Origin: Rhodothermales bacterium
Lineage (GTDB): Bacteria; Bacteroidota; Rhodothermia; Rhodothermales; JANQRZ01
DNA length: 64,000 nucleotides
Direction of reading: 5' to 3'
Assembly: GCA_028284265.1 (NCBI GenBank)
Contig: JANQRZ010000006.1
Span: forward strand, 124,001-188,000
In this document: in pieces, positions 50,558 through 58,530 of the stretch
Layout: each line of letters starts with the position of its first letter
Position numbering within the stretch: position 1 is the first letter of the stretch
Translations under genes and position numbers: made by a program
Notes under the pieces: generated by a model
The model's input: the letters and a program-made list of their open reading frames with translations, nothing else
The model's database searches: none
Told to the model about the DNA's origin: nothing

Positions 50558-51388
50558 ATGGACCCGGTCAATATTCTCATCCTCGGTGCGGCGGGCGTGG
50601 TCGGCGGGTTTGTGGCGGGGCTGCTCGGGGTCGGGGGCGGGATCATCTTTGCGCCGGTGCTCTTCTTTTTCTACAGCGCGACGGGCGTGGCCCTCGACCT
50701 CATCGCGCCGCTCACGCTTGGGACGAGTCTGTTCTGCACGCTCGTGACGGCGCTTGCGGGGACGTGGACCCACCGAGGCGACGGGCTGATCCGGCAGCGG
50801 GTGGCCCTCGTCGTCGGGGCGTTCAGCGCGGCGGCGGTGGTGGCGATGACGCTGTTCGTGACGACGCAGCCGTGGTACAGCGGGCGGGTCTTTCAGATCG
50901 TCCTCGCGGTGATCCTGCTGCTGGCGGTCTACCGGATGGTGACGGGCAAGCGCCCGCAGCGAACCTCGGGCTGGCGCGACCGACTGCGGACGGATACGCC
51001 GTTCCTCGCCGCGACGGGTGCGGCTGCCGGAGCCGTGGCGAGTGCGGCGGGCGTCGGTGGCGGGATCGTGCTCGTCCCGGTCTACAACCAGTTGCTCCGC
51101 CTCCCGCTCAAATCCGCCACCGCGACCTCGCTTGCCACCATCATCCTCGTCTCACTCAGCGGCGTGGTGATGTATGTTGTCACCGGCCTCGGAGCCGAAA
51201 CGCTGCCGACGGCGCTGGGGTATGTCGATTTCGGGCACGCCGTCTGGATGGTCGTGCCTGCGCTCCTGACGGCTCGGCTGGGTGTGAAGACGGCGGATCG
51301 CGTCAACGTCAGGCTGATCCGGTTTTGCTTCGCGGGCCTCGCGGTGCTCGTCGCCGGGCGGTTGCTCTGGCGAGCCTTCGGAGGGTAG
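50558..51388 (+). CDS. TauE/SafE-family anion exporter
   Basis: A 276-residue permease with about eight membrane segments in two repeats. The first has GGFVAGLLGVGGGIIFAPVLFFFYSATG, the second GAVASAAGVGGGIVLVPVYNQLLRLPLKSATATS, the paired glycine-rich motifs of the family. A charged linker (TGKRPQRTSGWRDRLRTD) separates the halves. Members export sulfite, sulfoacetate or similar anions. The ATG at 50558 is preferred because the open frame upstream runs through the terminator hairpin. The stop is joined directly to the next start (TAGATG). Confidence 0.88.
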   Translation: MDPVNILILGAAGVVGGFVAGLLGVGGGIIFAPVLFFFYSATGVALDLIAPLTLGTSLFCTLVTALAGTWTHRGDGLIRQRVALVVGAFSAAAVVAMTLFVTTQPWYSGRVFQIVLAVILLLAVYRMVTGKRPQRTSGWRDRLRTDTPFLAATGAAAGAVASAAGVGGGIVLVPVYNQLLRLPLKSATATSLATIILVSLSGVVMYVVTGLGAETLPTALGYVDFGHAVWMVVPALLTARLGVKTADRVNVRLIRFCFAGLAVLVAGRLLWRAFGG

Positions 51389-52648
51389 ATGCTGCGCGAT
51401 CTCATCGAAACGTGGAAGCGCGAGCCGGTGCTGGGCCTGCTGGCTGGGTTGAGTGCAGGGCTGCTGGCGCTGTATCCGTTCTGGCTCTCGGCACGGGTCT
51501 ATCTCCCGGTGCTCTCGGGTGCACAGGAAACGGTGGCCGACTTCTCGTTCTACTACGATGCCGCCGAGCGCTTCGTGGCGGGCGCGGCGCTCTACCCCGA
51601 TGCCTACGGGTTCATGTACCCGCCGCCGAGCATCGTGCTGTTTGCGCCGCTCGCCGCGTTGCCCATGCCGGTCGGGTTCATCCTGTCGGTGATCGGAATT
51701 GCCTTGCTCTCGGCCTTGTGCGTCTGGCTCACACTGTGGCTGTGGGAAGAGGCCAGCGGCGAGGTACTGGCGCAGCCGGTCAAGGTGTCGCTCCTGCTGA
51801 TCGGGCTGGCGACGGCTCCGGTGTTTCAGAACTTGAAGTACGCCCAGGTCAACGTCCTCGTCCTGTTGACCGGGTTAGGGTTCCTCGCGCTGCTGCGCGC
51901 CGACCGACCCTTCGCGGCGGCGCTCGTGCTGAGCGGTGGGTTCTGGCTGAAGCTCTATCCGCTCGCGCTCGCGCTCCTCGGCCTGCGCCGGGGACAGGCG
52001 CTGAAGCTGATCGCAGGCTTCGCCGTCGGTCTCGTCGTGGTGCCGGTCGTGCTGCTGCCTTTGGTGCCGCTGGAGCTGTACCGGCAGTATGCCTTCGACC
52101 TCGTGCCATTCTGGTCGGGCATCACCAATATGGACGCGCTCAACCAGTCGATAGTCGGCGTGCTGGAGCACATCAAACAGCCGGTCACGGACTACCTCCG
52201 CTCGCACGACACGACACTCGCGTCGAGCACGAAGCTGGTCAACTTCCTCGCGACGGGCGGACTGCTCGGCGGGTTCTACGCAGCCTACTTCCTCGGCAGG
52301 TTGTCGCGCCCGGTCGTCGGCGTGGCGATTCTCGCGGTGACGCCGGTGATCTCGGGGCTGGGCTGGGAGCACACCTACGTCCTTGCGCTCCCGCTCTTCC
52401 TGTTCATTCTGCTGGCAGCCCGAAATCGAGGTCGCGTGGCTCAGGTGTTCGCCGCGGCGAGCGTGTTCGTCTTTATGATCCCGAAGCTCCCATCGCCCGT
52501 CATCGACTGGTCGCTTTCCACATGGCCGCGTCCGGTGGTGGACGTGTTCTACGCCCGTTTCCTGATCGTCACGCTTGTGCTGCTCATCGTGCTCGCGGTG
52601 TGGCTCTGGCGGCGGGCACCACAAACGACGAGCGCCCCGGCAGCCTAA
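51389..52648 (+). CDS. GT87-family (DUF2029) membrane glycosyltransferase
   Basis: A 419-residue polytopic protein with about ten membrane segments. The N-terminal FSFYYDAAERFVAGAALYPDAYGFMYPPPSIVLFAPLAALP is typical of the family, with a catalytic Asp in DFSFYYDA at the outer face. Members are polyprenol-phosphate-mannose or -arabinose-dependent transferases. A short soluble loop (NMDALNQSIVGVLEHIK) and repeated Leu/Val helices follow. The C-terminus ends at a strong hairpin that overlaps the stop codon. The ATG immediately follows the tauE-like stop. Confidence 0.85.
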   Translation: MLRDLIETWKREPVLGLLAGLSAGLLALYPFWLSARVYLPVLSGAQETVADFSFYYDAAERFVAGAALYPDAYGFMYPPPSIVLFAPLAALPMPVGFILSVIGIALLSALCVWLTLWLWEEASGEVLAQPVKVSLLLIGLATAPVFQNLKYAQVNVLVLLTGLGFLALLRADRPFAAALVLSGGFWLKLYPLALALLGLRRGQALKLIAGFAVGLVVVPVVLLPLVPLELYRQYAFDLVPFWSGITNMDALNQSIVGVLEHIKQPVTDYLRSHDTTLASSTKLVNFLATGGLLGGFYAAYFLGRLSRPVVGVAILAVTPVISGLGWEHTYVLALPLFLFILLAARNRGRVAQVFAAASVFVFMIPKLPSPVIDWSLSTWPRPVVDVFYARFLIVTLVLLIVLAVWLWRRAPQTTSAPAA

Positions 52649-52661
52649 GCCGCCGGGGCGC
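52632..52661. terminator. Strong GC hairpin at the GT87 stop, between converging genes
   Basis: GCGCCCCGGC (52632-52641) and GCCGGGGCGC (52652-52661) pair perfectly with a 10-nt loop that contains the GT87 TAA. It can serve transcription from both sides (GT87 on +, dodecin on -). No T tract follows on the + side. Confidence 0.65.
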
Positions 52662-52683
52662 ATCGAAGAAGGGAAAGCCCGAG

Positions 52684-52887
52684 CTAGCTGTTCACAATGA
52701 ACGAGACCTTGCAGGCGGTTCGGTAGAGATAACTGCCGTCCTCCTTGACGATGATTTCCATGTCCTTGACCCAGAGATGCTTGACGTTGTTGACGGTCTT
52801 GCCGACTTCCTTGAGGGCGTTCTGGGCGGCGTCCTCGAAGCTCTGGGTGGACTCGGAGCTGATCTCGATTACTTTAGCGATAGACAT
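52684..52887 (-). CDS. Dodecin (flavin-binding protein)
   Basis: A 67-residue protein starting MSIAKVIEISSESTQSFEDAA, then LKEVGKTVNNVKHLWVKDMEIIVK and ending YRTACKVSFIV: the dodecin pattern and length. Bacterial dodecins form dodecamers that store flavins in paired stacks between tryptophans; the single Trp is in KHLWVKD. The ATG at 52887 is chosen because upstream codons only add a Pro/His-rich extension. It is divergent from a methyltransferase gene with 26 nt between the starts. Confidence 0.92.
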   Translation of the reverse strand: MSIAKVIEISSESTQSFEDAAQNALKEVGKTVNNVKHLWVKDMEIIVKEDGSYLYRTACKVSFIVNS

Positions 52888-52913
52888 GCGCGGTAGGGGT
52901 TGAGGTGAATGGG

Positions 52914-53576
52914 ATGAGAACGGATGATACGGCACGAACCGCCGATGGGGTCCGCCGAGGTCTGAGCGCCCGGTGGTTCGCGTGGCTCCTCTCCCACGGC
53001 GAAGGCTTCGACCGGGAGATGTACGGCGCGTGGAAGCGTGACCTCCTCGGTCCGCTCACCGGCACGGTCGTCGAGGTCGGGCCGGGCGGTGGTGTGAATC
53101 TGCCGTACTACGACGCGGACGTCCAGTGGATCGGCGTCGAGCCGAACGTGCATTTCCACCCACGCCTGCGGAAAAAGGCGGCGGAGCTTGGTCTCGATGC
53201 CGATGTGCGCTCCGGTCTCGCTGAGCGGATCGACCTGCCCAATGCCAGCGCAGATGCCGTGGTATCGACGCTCGTCCTCTGCTCGGTAAACGACCTGGAT
53301 GCCGCCCTCGCCGAGATTCGCCGTGTGCTCAAGCCGGGCGGCGTGTTCGTCTTCATCGAGCACGTTGCCGCCCCCGAGGCGTCGAGGTTGTGCCGCCTGC
53401 AGCGTGCCATCAAGCCGCTGTGGGGCGTGATCGCCGACGGCTGTCGACCTGACCGCGAGACGGGTCGCCGGATCGAAGCCGCAGGGTTCGAGGACGTGCA
53501 GATCGAGCGGTTCGAGGCCGAGATGCCGTTGCCGGTCGTCCGGCCGCACATCGCCGGGACTGCGCGCAAGGCGTGA
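52914..53576 (+). CDS. Class I SAM-dependent methyltransferase
   Basis: A 220-residue methyltransferase. ATG at 52914 has GAGGTG about 6 nt upstream; the GTG at 52905 is less likely. SAM loop VVEVGPGGGVNLPYYD (about 51-66), IGVEPNVHFHP (motif II region), then DAVVSTLVLCSVNDLDAALAEIRRVLKPGGVFVFIEHV, typical of UbiE/METTL7-type enzymes. Its C-terminal LWGVIADGCRPDRETGRRIEAAGF is also METTL7-like. The substrate is unknown. It lies about 100 nt upstream of an ArsM-like gene, separated by a hairpin. Confidence 0.87.
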   Translation: MRTDDTARTADGVRRGLSARWFAWLLSHGEGFDREMYGAWKRDLLGPLTGTVVEVGPGGGVNLPYYDADVQWIGVEPNVHFHPRLRKKAAELGLDADVRSGLAERIDLPNASADAVVSTLVLCSVNDLDAALAEIRRVLKPGGVFVFIEHVAAPEASRLCRLQRAIKPLWGVIADGCRPDRETGRRIEAAGFEDVQIERFEAEMPLPVVRPHIAGTARKA

Positions 53577-53599
53577 CCCGTGCGATGTGATAGAAATTG

Positions 53600-53639
53600 G
53601 ATACGAAGGGGGCATCCAGCCAGCCTCGCTTTTCGTATC
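53600..53639. promoter_or_regulatory. Inverted repeat upstream of the arsM-like gene
   Basis: GATACGAA (53600-53607) and TTCGTATC (53632-53639) are perfect inverted repeats with a 24-nt spacer, ending 41 nt before the ATG at 53681. It may be a terminator of the upstream methyltransferase gene or an operator. ArsR operators are usually shorter, so the assignment is open. Confidence 0.35.
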
Positions 53640-53680
53640 GTGCCCGTCCATTCTCACACTCGCTCAGCCGATTCTATCCG

Positions 53681-54733
53681 ATGGAAGCCACGCCCACCGT
53701 CCGCGATCAGGTCCGCGACTACTACGGCCAGACCCTCCAGTCCAACGCCGACCTCAAGACCAGCGCCTGCTGCACCGACGAGGACCTATCGCCGCACCAC
53801 AAGGCCATCCTCGCTGACATCGCCGACGAAGTCCTCGCCCGGTTCTACGGTTGTGGCTCGCCGCTGCCGCCTGCGCTCGACGGCTGCACGGTGCTCGACC
53901 TCGGCTGCGGGACGGGCCGCGATGCGTTTCTCGCTGCCAAGCTCGCTGGCCCGACAGGCCGTGTGATCGGGGTCGATATGACGGAGGAACAGCTTGAGGT
54001 GGCACGCCGGTACGAGGCCGAGCAAGCCGAGCGGTTCGGGTTCGACACGCCCAACACCAGCTTCCGGCTCGGTCAGATCGAAGACCTTGCGGCGGCAGGC
54101 GTCGAGGATGAGAGCGTGGACGTGGTGATCTCCAACTGTGTCATCAACCTGTCCGATGACAAGCAGGCCGTGTTCGAGGAAATCTTCCGCGTCCTCAAGC
54201 CCGGCGGCGAACTCTACTTCGCCGATGTCTTCGCCGACCGGCGCATCCCGGTCCACGTCGCCGCCGATCCGGTGCTCTATGGCGAGTGCCTCGGCGGAGC
54301 GCTCTACGCCGAAGACTTCCGCCGCATGATGGAGGCCGTCGGCTGCGCCGACCACCGCGTCGTCACGAGCCGCCCGCTCACTATCGACGACCCAACGCTC
54401 GCCGCGAAGCTCGGCAACGTGCAGTTCTCATCGGTCACGGTGCGGGCCTTCAAGCTCGCCTTGCTCGAAGATCGCTGCGAGGACTTCGGTCAGGTGGCCT
54501 ACTATGAGGGCACGATTCCCGAGCACCCGCACGCCTTCATACTCGACGATCACCACGTCTTCGAGACGGGTCGCCCGATGCTCGTCTGCGGCAACTCGGC
54601 AGCGATGGTAGAGGAGACGCGCTATGGGCAGCACTTCTGCGTCGTCGGCGACCGCTCGGTCCACTACGGCCTGTTCGACTGCGCGCCCGCTCCGGCGGCA
54701 TCCGAGGGCGAGGCTAGCGGCAGGTGTTGCTGA
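53681..54733 (+). CDS. arsM: Arsenite methyltransferase-like protein (ArsM)
   Basis: A 350-residue SAM enzyme. Seen: an N-terminal pair SACCTDE (about 28-34); SAM loop VLDLGCGTGRDAFLAAKL; GVDMTEEQLEVARRY; NCVINLSDDKQAVFEEIFRVLKPGGEL, where NCVINL holds the conserved ArsM Cys; and GECLGGALYAEDF with the next conserved Cys. The ArsM C-terminal domain follows, and the protein ends GRCC. The cysteines match the arsenic-binding set of ArsM; the CC at both ends fits As(III) capture. No arsR, acr3 or arsC is nearby. The ATG at 53681 follows GATTCTATCCG; no clear ribosome-binding site. Confidence 0.85.
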   Translation: MEATPTVRDQVRDYYGQTLQSNADLKTSACCTDEDLSPHHKAILADIADEVLARFYGCGSPLPPALDGCTVLDLGCGTGRDAFLAAKLAGPTGRVIGVDMTEEQLEVARRYEAEQAERFGFDTPNTSFRLGQIEDLAAAGVEDESVDVVISNCVINLSDDKQAVFEEIFRVLKPGGELYFADVFADRRIPVHVAADPVLYGECLGGALYAEDFRRMMEAVGCADHRVVTSRPLTIDDPTLAAKLGNVQFSSVTVRAFKLALLEDRCEDFGQVAYYEGTIPEHPHAFILDDHHVFETGRPMLVCGNSAAMVEETRYGQHFCVVGDRSVHYGLFDCAPAPAASEGEASGRCC

Positions 54734-54859
54734 GAGGGGTAGGGGAGTTGCACGCTATCGTCGTCCGCGCCATACCTTGCGCGGACCCTCTCCACACCCT
54801 CTCCGCTCTCCATTCCTTCCACGCCCCCATCTGTCCTCTACCGCGCCCTCGTCAGTGTC

Positions 54860-56278
54860 GTGCGGTTTGTGCTGCGCGTGTTCTTCCGCGAGATCGCGGT
54901 GGAAGGCACGGCGCACATCCCGCGTGACCGAGGCGGACTGCTCGTGGCGTGGCATCCCAACGGGTTGATCGACCCGGCGCTGATTATCACCCACTTCCCC
55001 GGTCGCATAGTCTTCGGGGCACGCGACGGACTCTTGCGCTGGCCGCTGATCGGGTGGATGATGCGGCGGCTCGGGACGGTGCCGATCTACCGCGCTGCCG
55101 ACCAAGCAGGCATGAGCGACGAGGCGCGCCGCGAAGCCAACGCCCGCAGCCTCGCCGCCCTCGCCGATGAACTGGCAGGCGGGTCGTTCTCTGCTCTCTT
55201 TCCCGAGGGCCAGAGCCACGACCAGCCGTTCGTGACCGAGGTCAAGTCGGGCGCGGCCCGGCTGTTTCTCCGCGCCCTCGACCGGGCCGATGAGCAGGCT
55301 TCGATGCCCGTCGTGATCCCCGTTGGGCTGCACTACGACCGCAAGCACCTCTTTCGCTCCGATGTGCTCGTGACGTTCCACCCGCCGCTTGCGTTGCCGC
55401 CGGACCTCGGGGCGATGGATAACGACGAGGCTGCCGAGGTGCTCACCGACCGCATTGAGGCATCGCTCGTCGAGGTGGTCCGCGCCACCGACGACTGGGC
55501 GTTGCACCGGCTGATGCACCGCGCCCATGCGCTGCTTCGCGCCGAGGATGCTGCTCGCTCCGGTACCCGCGCTGACAGCGGCGATGTCGTCGAGCGCAAC
55601 CTCGGCTTCGCGCAGATATGGCATGGCTACCGCCTCCGCCGCGACAGCCACGCCGATGAGATCGCCGACCTCCGTCACGACCTCACGCGCTACGACCGGC
55701 TCCTCCGCACCCTCGAACTCGATGATGCCGACCTTGATGCGCCACCGCCGCACCGGCTGGTGTGGGACACGCTGGCACTCTTAGCACGCACCGTGGCCGT
55801 CTATCTTTTCTTACCGCCGATCCTGCTATTCGGTTTGCTCATGAACGGGCCGGTACACCTGCTCATTGGGGCAGCGGCACGGCGCTACTCGGGAGCGATC
55901 AAAGACACGGCGACGGTCAAGATTCTCGTCGGGTTCGTGCTCTATCCGCTCGCGTGGATCGTGGCGGGTGTGCTCGCTGCGCTCGGCCATGCGGGGTTGC
56001 ACGCGGTCTATCCTGGTCTCCCCGATACGCCGCTCTTGACCGGGCTGCTCGTCACCGTGCTGGCGTTCGTGAGTGGCGTGCTCGTGTTGCAGTCGGTGGG
56101 GTGGGAGCGGCTGACGCGGCAGCGCCTGCGCGCCTACTTCGCCCGCCGCCGCCGGGGTGATTTCATCGCCGAGCTACGGACGCTGCGCTCGAACCTCTAC
56201 GCTCGGTTCCTATCGCTCCGCGAGGGCCTCGACCTCCCGGACAACGTGACCGACACCGAAAGCCGTGTCGTCAACTAA
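54860..56278 (+). CDS. Glycerolipid acyltransferase (LPLAT) with C-terminal membrane domain
   Basis: About 472 residues. N-terminal acyltransferase domain: WHPNGLIDPAL with the catalytic His and Asp (HPNxxID pattern), FGARDGLLRWPLIGWMMRRLGTVPI, and FPEGQSHDQP (the EGxS motif). A helical region of about 120 residues follows, and a C-terminal domain with three or four membrane segments (about 310-415, VAVYLFLPPILLFGLLM and LLVTVLAFVSGVLVLQSVGW). Members acylate glycerol-3-phosphate or lysophosphatidate. The start is uncertain: GTG at 54860 cuts into a likely SVLYRALVSVVRFVLR leader that is open upstream without a normal start codon. Confidence 0.85.
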   Translation: MRFVLRVFFREIAVEGTAHIPRDRGGLLVAWHPNGLIDPALIITHFPGRIVFGARDGLLRWPLIGWMMRRLGTVPIYRAADQAGMSDEARREANARSLAALADELAGGSFSALFPEGQSHDQPFVTEVKSGAARLFLRALDRADEQASMPVVIPVGLHYDRKHLFRSDVLVTFHPPLALPPDLGAMDNDEAAEVLTDRIEASLVEVVRATDDWALHRLMHRAHALLRAEDAARSGTRADSGDVVERNLGFAQIWHGYRLRRDSHADEIADLRHDLTRYDRLLRTLELDDADLDAPPPHRLVWDTLALLARTVAVYLFLPPILLFGLLMNGPVHLLIGAAARRYSGAIKDTATVKILVGFVLYPLAWIVAGVLAALGHAGLHAVYPGLPDTPLLTGLLVTVLAFVSGVLVLQSVGWERLTRQRLRAYFARRRRGDFIAELRTLRSNLYARFLSLREGLDLPDNVTDTESRVVN

Positions 56279-56852
56279 CGCGCTCGCGCAGTAGCCGCCA
56301 GTAGATCAGGCCATGCGTGACGAGGATCAGCGGGACGATAAACGTCGGGATCAGCCCGAGCGGAAACTGGGTGAGTGGAAACAACGGGTTCAGGTCACCG
56401 CCGACGAGGCTGATCGCGCTGCCGAGGACGAACAGGATATCGAGCAGACCAAACGTGTTCCACGCGAGCACGGCCTGCCATCGACCCCGGCTCGTGACAG
56501 GGCAGGCCATGAACGCAACGGGCAGAGCGAGTGCGGCTACCGCGATGTCGCCCCAGCCAGCGGGCACGGCCCATTCCGCCGCTAACCATCCTTGCGCTGC
56601 GCCGATCAGGAAGACGATCCCTACGAACCGGACCGTGTGATAGAGCACGAGCGGTCGCAATGAGACCGTTTCTGCCCAAGCCCGCAGCGTGGGGGTGAGC
56701 GCGAGCGCAGCGAGAGCGAGGACGGTGAACCCGAACGCGAAGACAGGCGGCAGGACACGCGCCATGATGCCGCTCAGGCTGAGTACGATGGCAATGACGA
56801 ACCATACGCCGAGGATCGTCCAGAGAAGGCGGGGAGAGCGAGTCGCAGCCAT
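56271..56852 (-). CDS. Polytopic membrane protein of unknown function
   Basis: A 193-residue protein with six likely membrane segments, for example LLWTILGVWFVIAIVLSLSG, VFAFGFTVLALAALALT, FVGIVFLIGAAQGWLAAEW, GDIAVAALALPVAFMAC, NTFGLLDILFVLGSAISLV and GLIPTFIVPLILVTHGLIYW. No family recognised. The stop overlaps the end of the convergent acyltransferase gene by 8 nt. A good TTG-N19-TATCTTCG promoter-like pair lies upstream. Confidence 0.7.
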   Translation of the reverse strand: MAATRSPRLLWTILGVWFVIAIVLSLSGIMARVLPPVFAFGFTVLALAALALTPTLRAWAETVSLRPLVLYHTVRFVGIVFLIGAAQGWLAAEWAVPAGWGDIAVAALALPVAFMACPVTSRGRWQAVLAWNTFGLLDILFVLGSAISLVGGDLNPLFPLTQFPLGLIPTFIVPLILVTHGLIYWRLLRERVS

Positions 56853-56884
56853 CGGGGGCAGGAGATAGGTGGAACTGACGGGTG

Positions 56885-56914
56885 CGAAGATATGGTATAT
56901 CTGAGCACTGTCAA
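56885..56914 (-). promoter_or_regulatory. Promoter candidate for the polytopic membrane protein gene
   Basis: On the minus strand TTGACA (56914-56909) is followed by TATCTTCG (56892-56885). The spacing from TTG to the TA box is 19 nt, the Bacteroidota -33/-7 distance. The start codon is 32 nt further on. Confidence 0.5.
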
Positions 56915-56922
56915 GTTCTGCC

Positions 56923-57273
56923 TTATCCTTCGACGGTCTCGATACGCCGGTTCAACTCATCAACGAAGTCTTCGGTGTCAAGCCGGTGCTTGCGGGGGAT
57001 GCGAAGCGCGACCTCGCGGGTGTGATCGCCGGGGACAGCTTTGAGTAGGTCTACCTTCTTCGGCGCGAGGAAGAGTTTGTCGCGGACCATGCCCGTCTTG
57101 AGCCATGCTTCATGGAGCGCACTCGGCGCGACCTTGATCGTCGTCTCCTCTTTGTCCATGATCCCCGCAACGGCCGTCTCTAGGTCGATGATCAGAAACT
57201 CGCCTTCTAGCGAGACGAAGCCCTTGACCTCGCGGAGGCCGACATCGGGAAGAGTAAAGGGGAGTCGATGCAT
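56923..57273 (-). CDS. Conserved-looking hypothetical protein
   Basis: A 116-residue soluble protein (MHRLPFTLPDVGLREVKGF, EFLIIDLETAVAGIMDKEETTIKV, MVRDKLFLAPKKVDLLKAVPG, and a helical C-terminus DTEDFVDELNRRIETVEG). The mix of short strands and one helix would fit a small alpha/beta or PH-like fold, but no family was recognised. The ATG at 57273 is preferred; the frame is open further upstream through what should be the htrA promoter. It is divergent from the htrA-like gene with 87 nt between the starts. Confidence 0.6.
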   Translation of the reverse strand: MHRLPFTLPDVGLREVKGFVSLEGEFLIIDLETAVAGIMDKEETTIKVAPSALHEAWLKTGMVRDKLFLAPKKVDLLKAVPGDHTREVALRIPRKHRLDTEDFVDELNRRIETVEG

Positions 57274-57360
57274 GGCAACGGGGGCTGGGTAGAAACTGAG
57301 AAGAGGAGCCGCCGTATAGCGGACGTGCTGCTCCGTTCCCTGTTGCAACCCGTCCGTGCT

Positions 57361-58530
57361 ATGCCAGCGCTTTCACCGTTTCTGAAAAGTACGCTTCTCG
57401 TCGCTGTTCTGCTGATCGGGTCCGGGTGTCGGCAGCCCGCACAGTCGCAGGAGGTTGATGGGATGCCGCCCCCGCAGCGCGTCGCGCCGCCGTCCAGCAG
57501 CGCCGATGAGATTTACGCCAGCCGACAGACGGCGATCACGCGGGCCGTCGAGAACGTCGCCCCGGCGGTTGTGTCGATCAATGTCATTGAGGTTCGGCAG
57601 GTGCGCGTCCGCGATCCGTTCGCGGGCGACCCGTTCTACGAGTACTTCTTTGGGCAGCGCCGCAGCCGGGTGCAGCAGCAGCAGGTGCAGGGCGTCGGCA
57701 GCGGCTTCGTCGTCTCGCCGGACGGCTACATCGTCACCAATGATCACGTCGCGGGCAACGCCGCGAAGATCACGGTCAGCTTCCCCGACGGACGCGAACT
57801 CGAAGGCCGCCTCATCGGGACCGACCCGGAGAGCGACCTCGCACTCGTCAAGGTAGAGCCGACGGAACCGCTGCCGTACCTCGCATTTTCCCAGAGCGAG
57901 GACGTGTACGTCGGCGAGTGGGCCATCGCGCTTGGCAATCCCTTCGGGCTGTTCGAGGCCGCCGAGCCGACGGTGACGGTCGGGGTCGTGAGCGCAGTCG
58001 GGCGGGACTTCGCGCCGCAGGAGGGCCGCGTCTTCCGCGACATGATCCAGACCGACGCCTCGATCAACCGGGGCAACTCGGGCGGGCCGCTCGTCAACGC
58101 GCTCGGCGAGGTGATCGGAGTCAACACGTTCATCTTCTCGCGCTCGGGTGGTTCCGTCGGAATCGGGTTTGCGACGCCCGCGTGGCGCGTCCGACGGATC
58201 GTCGATGAACTCAGGACGACGGGGACCGTGGCGCGGCCCGCGCCGCCCGGCCTCAACGTCCGCGCCCTCAACGCCCGTGCGGCCAAGATGCTCGGCCTCG
58301 ACGTGAGCGAAGGGCTTCTCGTCATCAGCGTGGACGCCGGGTCGCCCGCCGCTGAAGCCGGTGTGCTGCCCTACGACGTGATCCTCGAAATCGACGGCCA
58401 AGGCGTGGCCGACTCGAACGCCGCGAGTGCGCTGCTGCGGAGCCGTCGCCCCGGCGAGACGGTCATGCTCCGCGTCCTCCGCGACGGGCAGGAGCGCGAG
58501 ATGCCGATGCTGCTGACGGGGGGGGCGTGA
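57361..58530 (+). CDS. Deg/HtrA-family serine protease, lipoprotein form
   Basis: A 389-residue periplasmic protease-chaperone. The ATG at 57361 gives signal peptide with lipobox LIGSGC (Cys about 20), so it is probably membrane-tethered. Trypsin-like domain with triad His in TNDHVAG, Asp in SDLALVK and Ser in RGNSGGPL. One PDZ domain follows (about 295-385, GLLVISVDAGSPAAEAGVLPYDVILEIDG). A single PDZ makes it DegS/HhoA-like rather than DegP-like. An upstream in-frame extension lacks a leader. The stop overlaps the next gene's start (4 nt with GTG 58527). Confidence 0.9.
   Translation: MPALSPFLKSTLLVAVLLIGSGCRQPAQSQEVDGMPPPQRVAPPSSSADEIYASRQTAITRAVENVAPAVVSINVIEVRQVRVRDPFAGDPFYEYFFGQRRSRVQQQQVQGVGSGFVVSPDGYIVTNDHVAGNAAKITVSFPDGRELEGRLIGTDPESDLALVKVEPTEPLPYLAFSQSEDVYVGEWAIALGNPFGLFEAAEPTVTVGVVSAVGRDFAPQEGRVFRDMIQTDASINRGNSGGPLVNALGEVIGVNTFIFSRSGGSVGIGFATPAWRVRRIVDELRTTGTVARPAPPGLNVRALNARAAKMLGLDVSEGLLVISVDAGSPAAEAGVLPYDVILEIDGQGVADSNAASALLRSRRPGETVMLRVLRDGQEREMPMLLTGGA

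Noticed and set aside
50524-52896. A + strand open frame of 790 codons overlapping the TauE, GT87 and dodecin genes
   Set aside because: Low-complexity Arg/Gly/Ala translation, out of frame with three well-recognised genes; it arises from GC-rich third positions.
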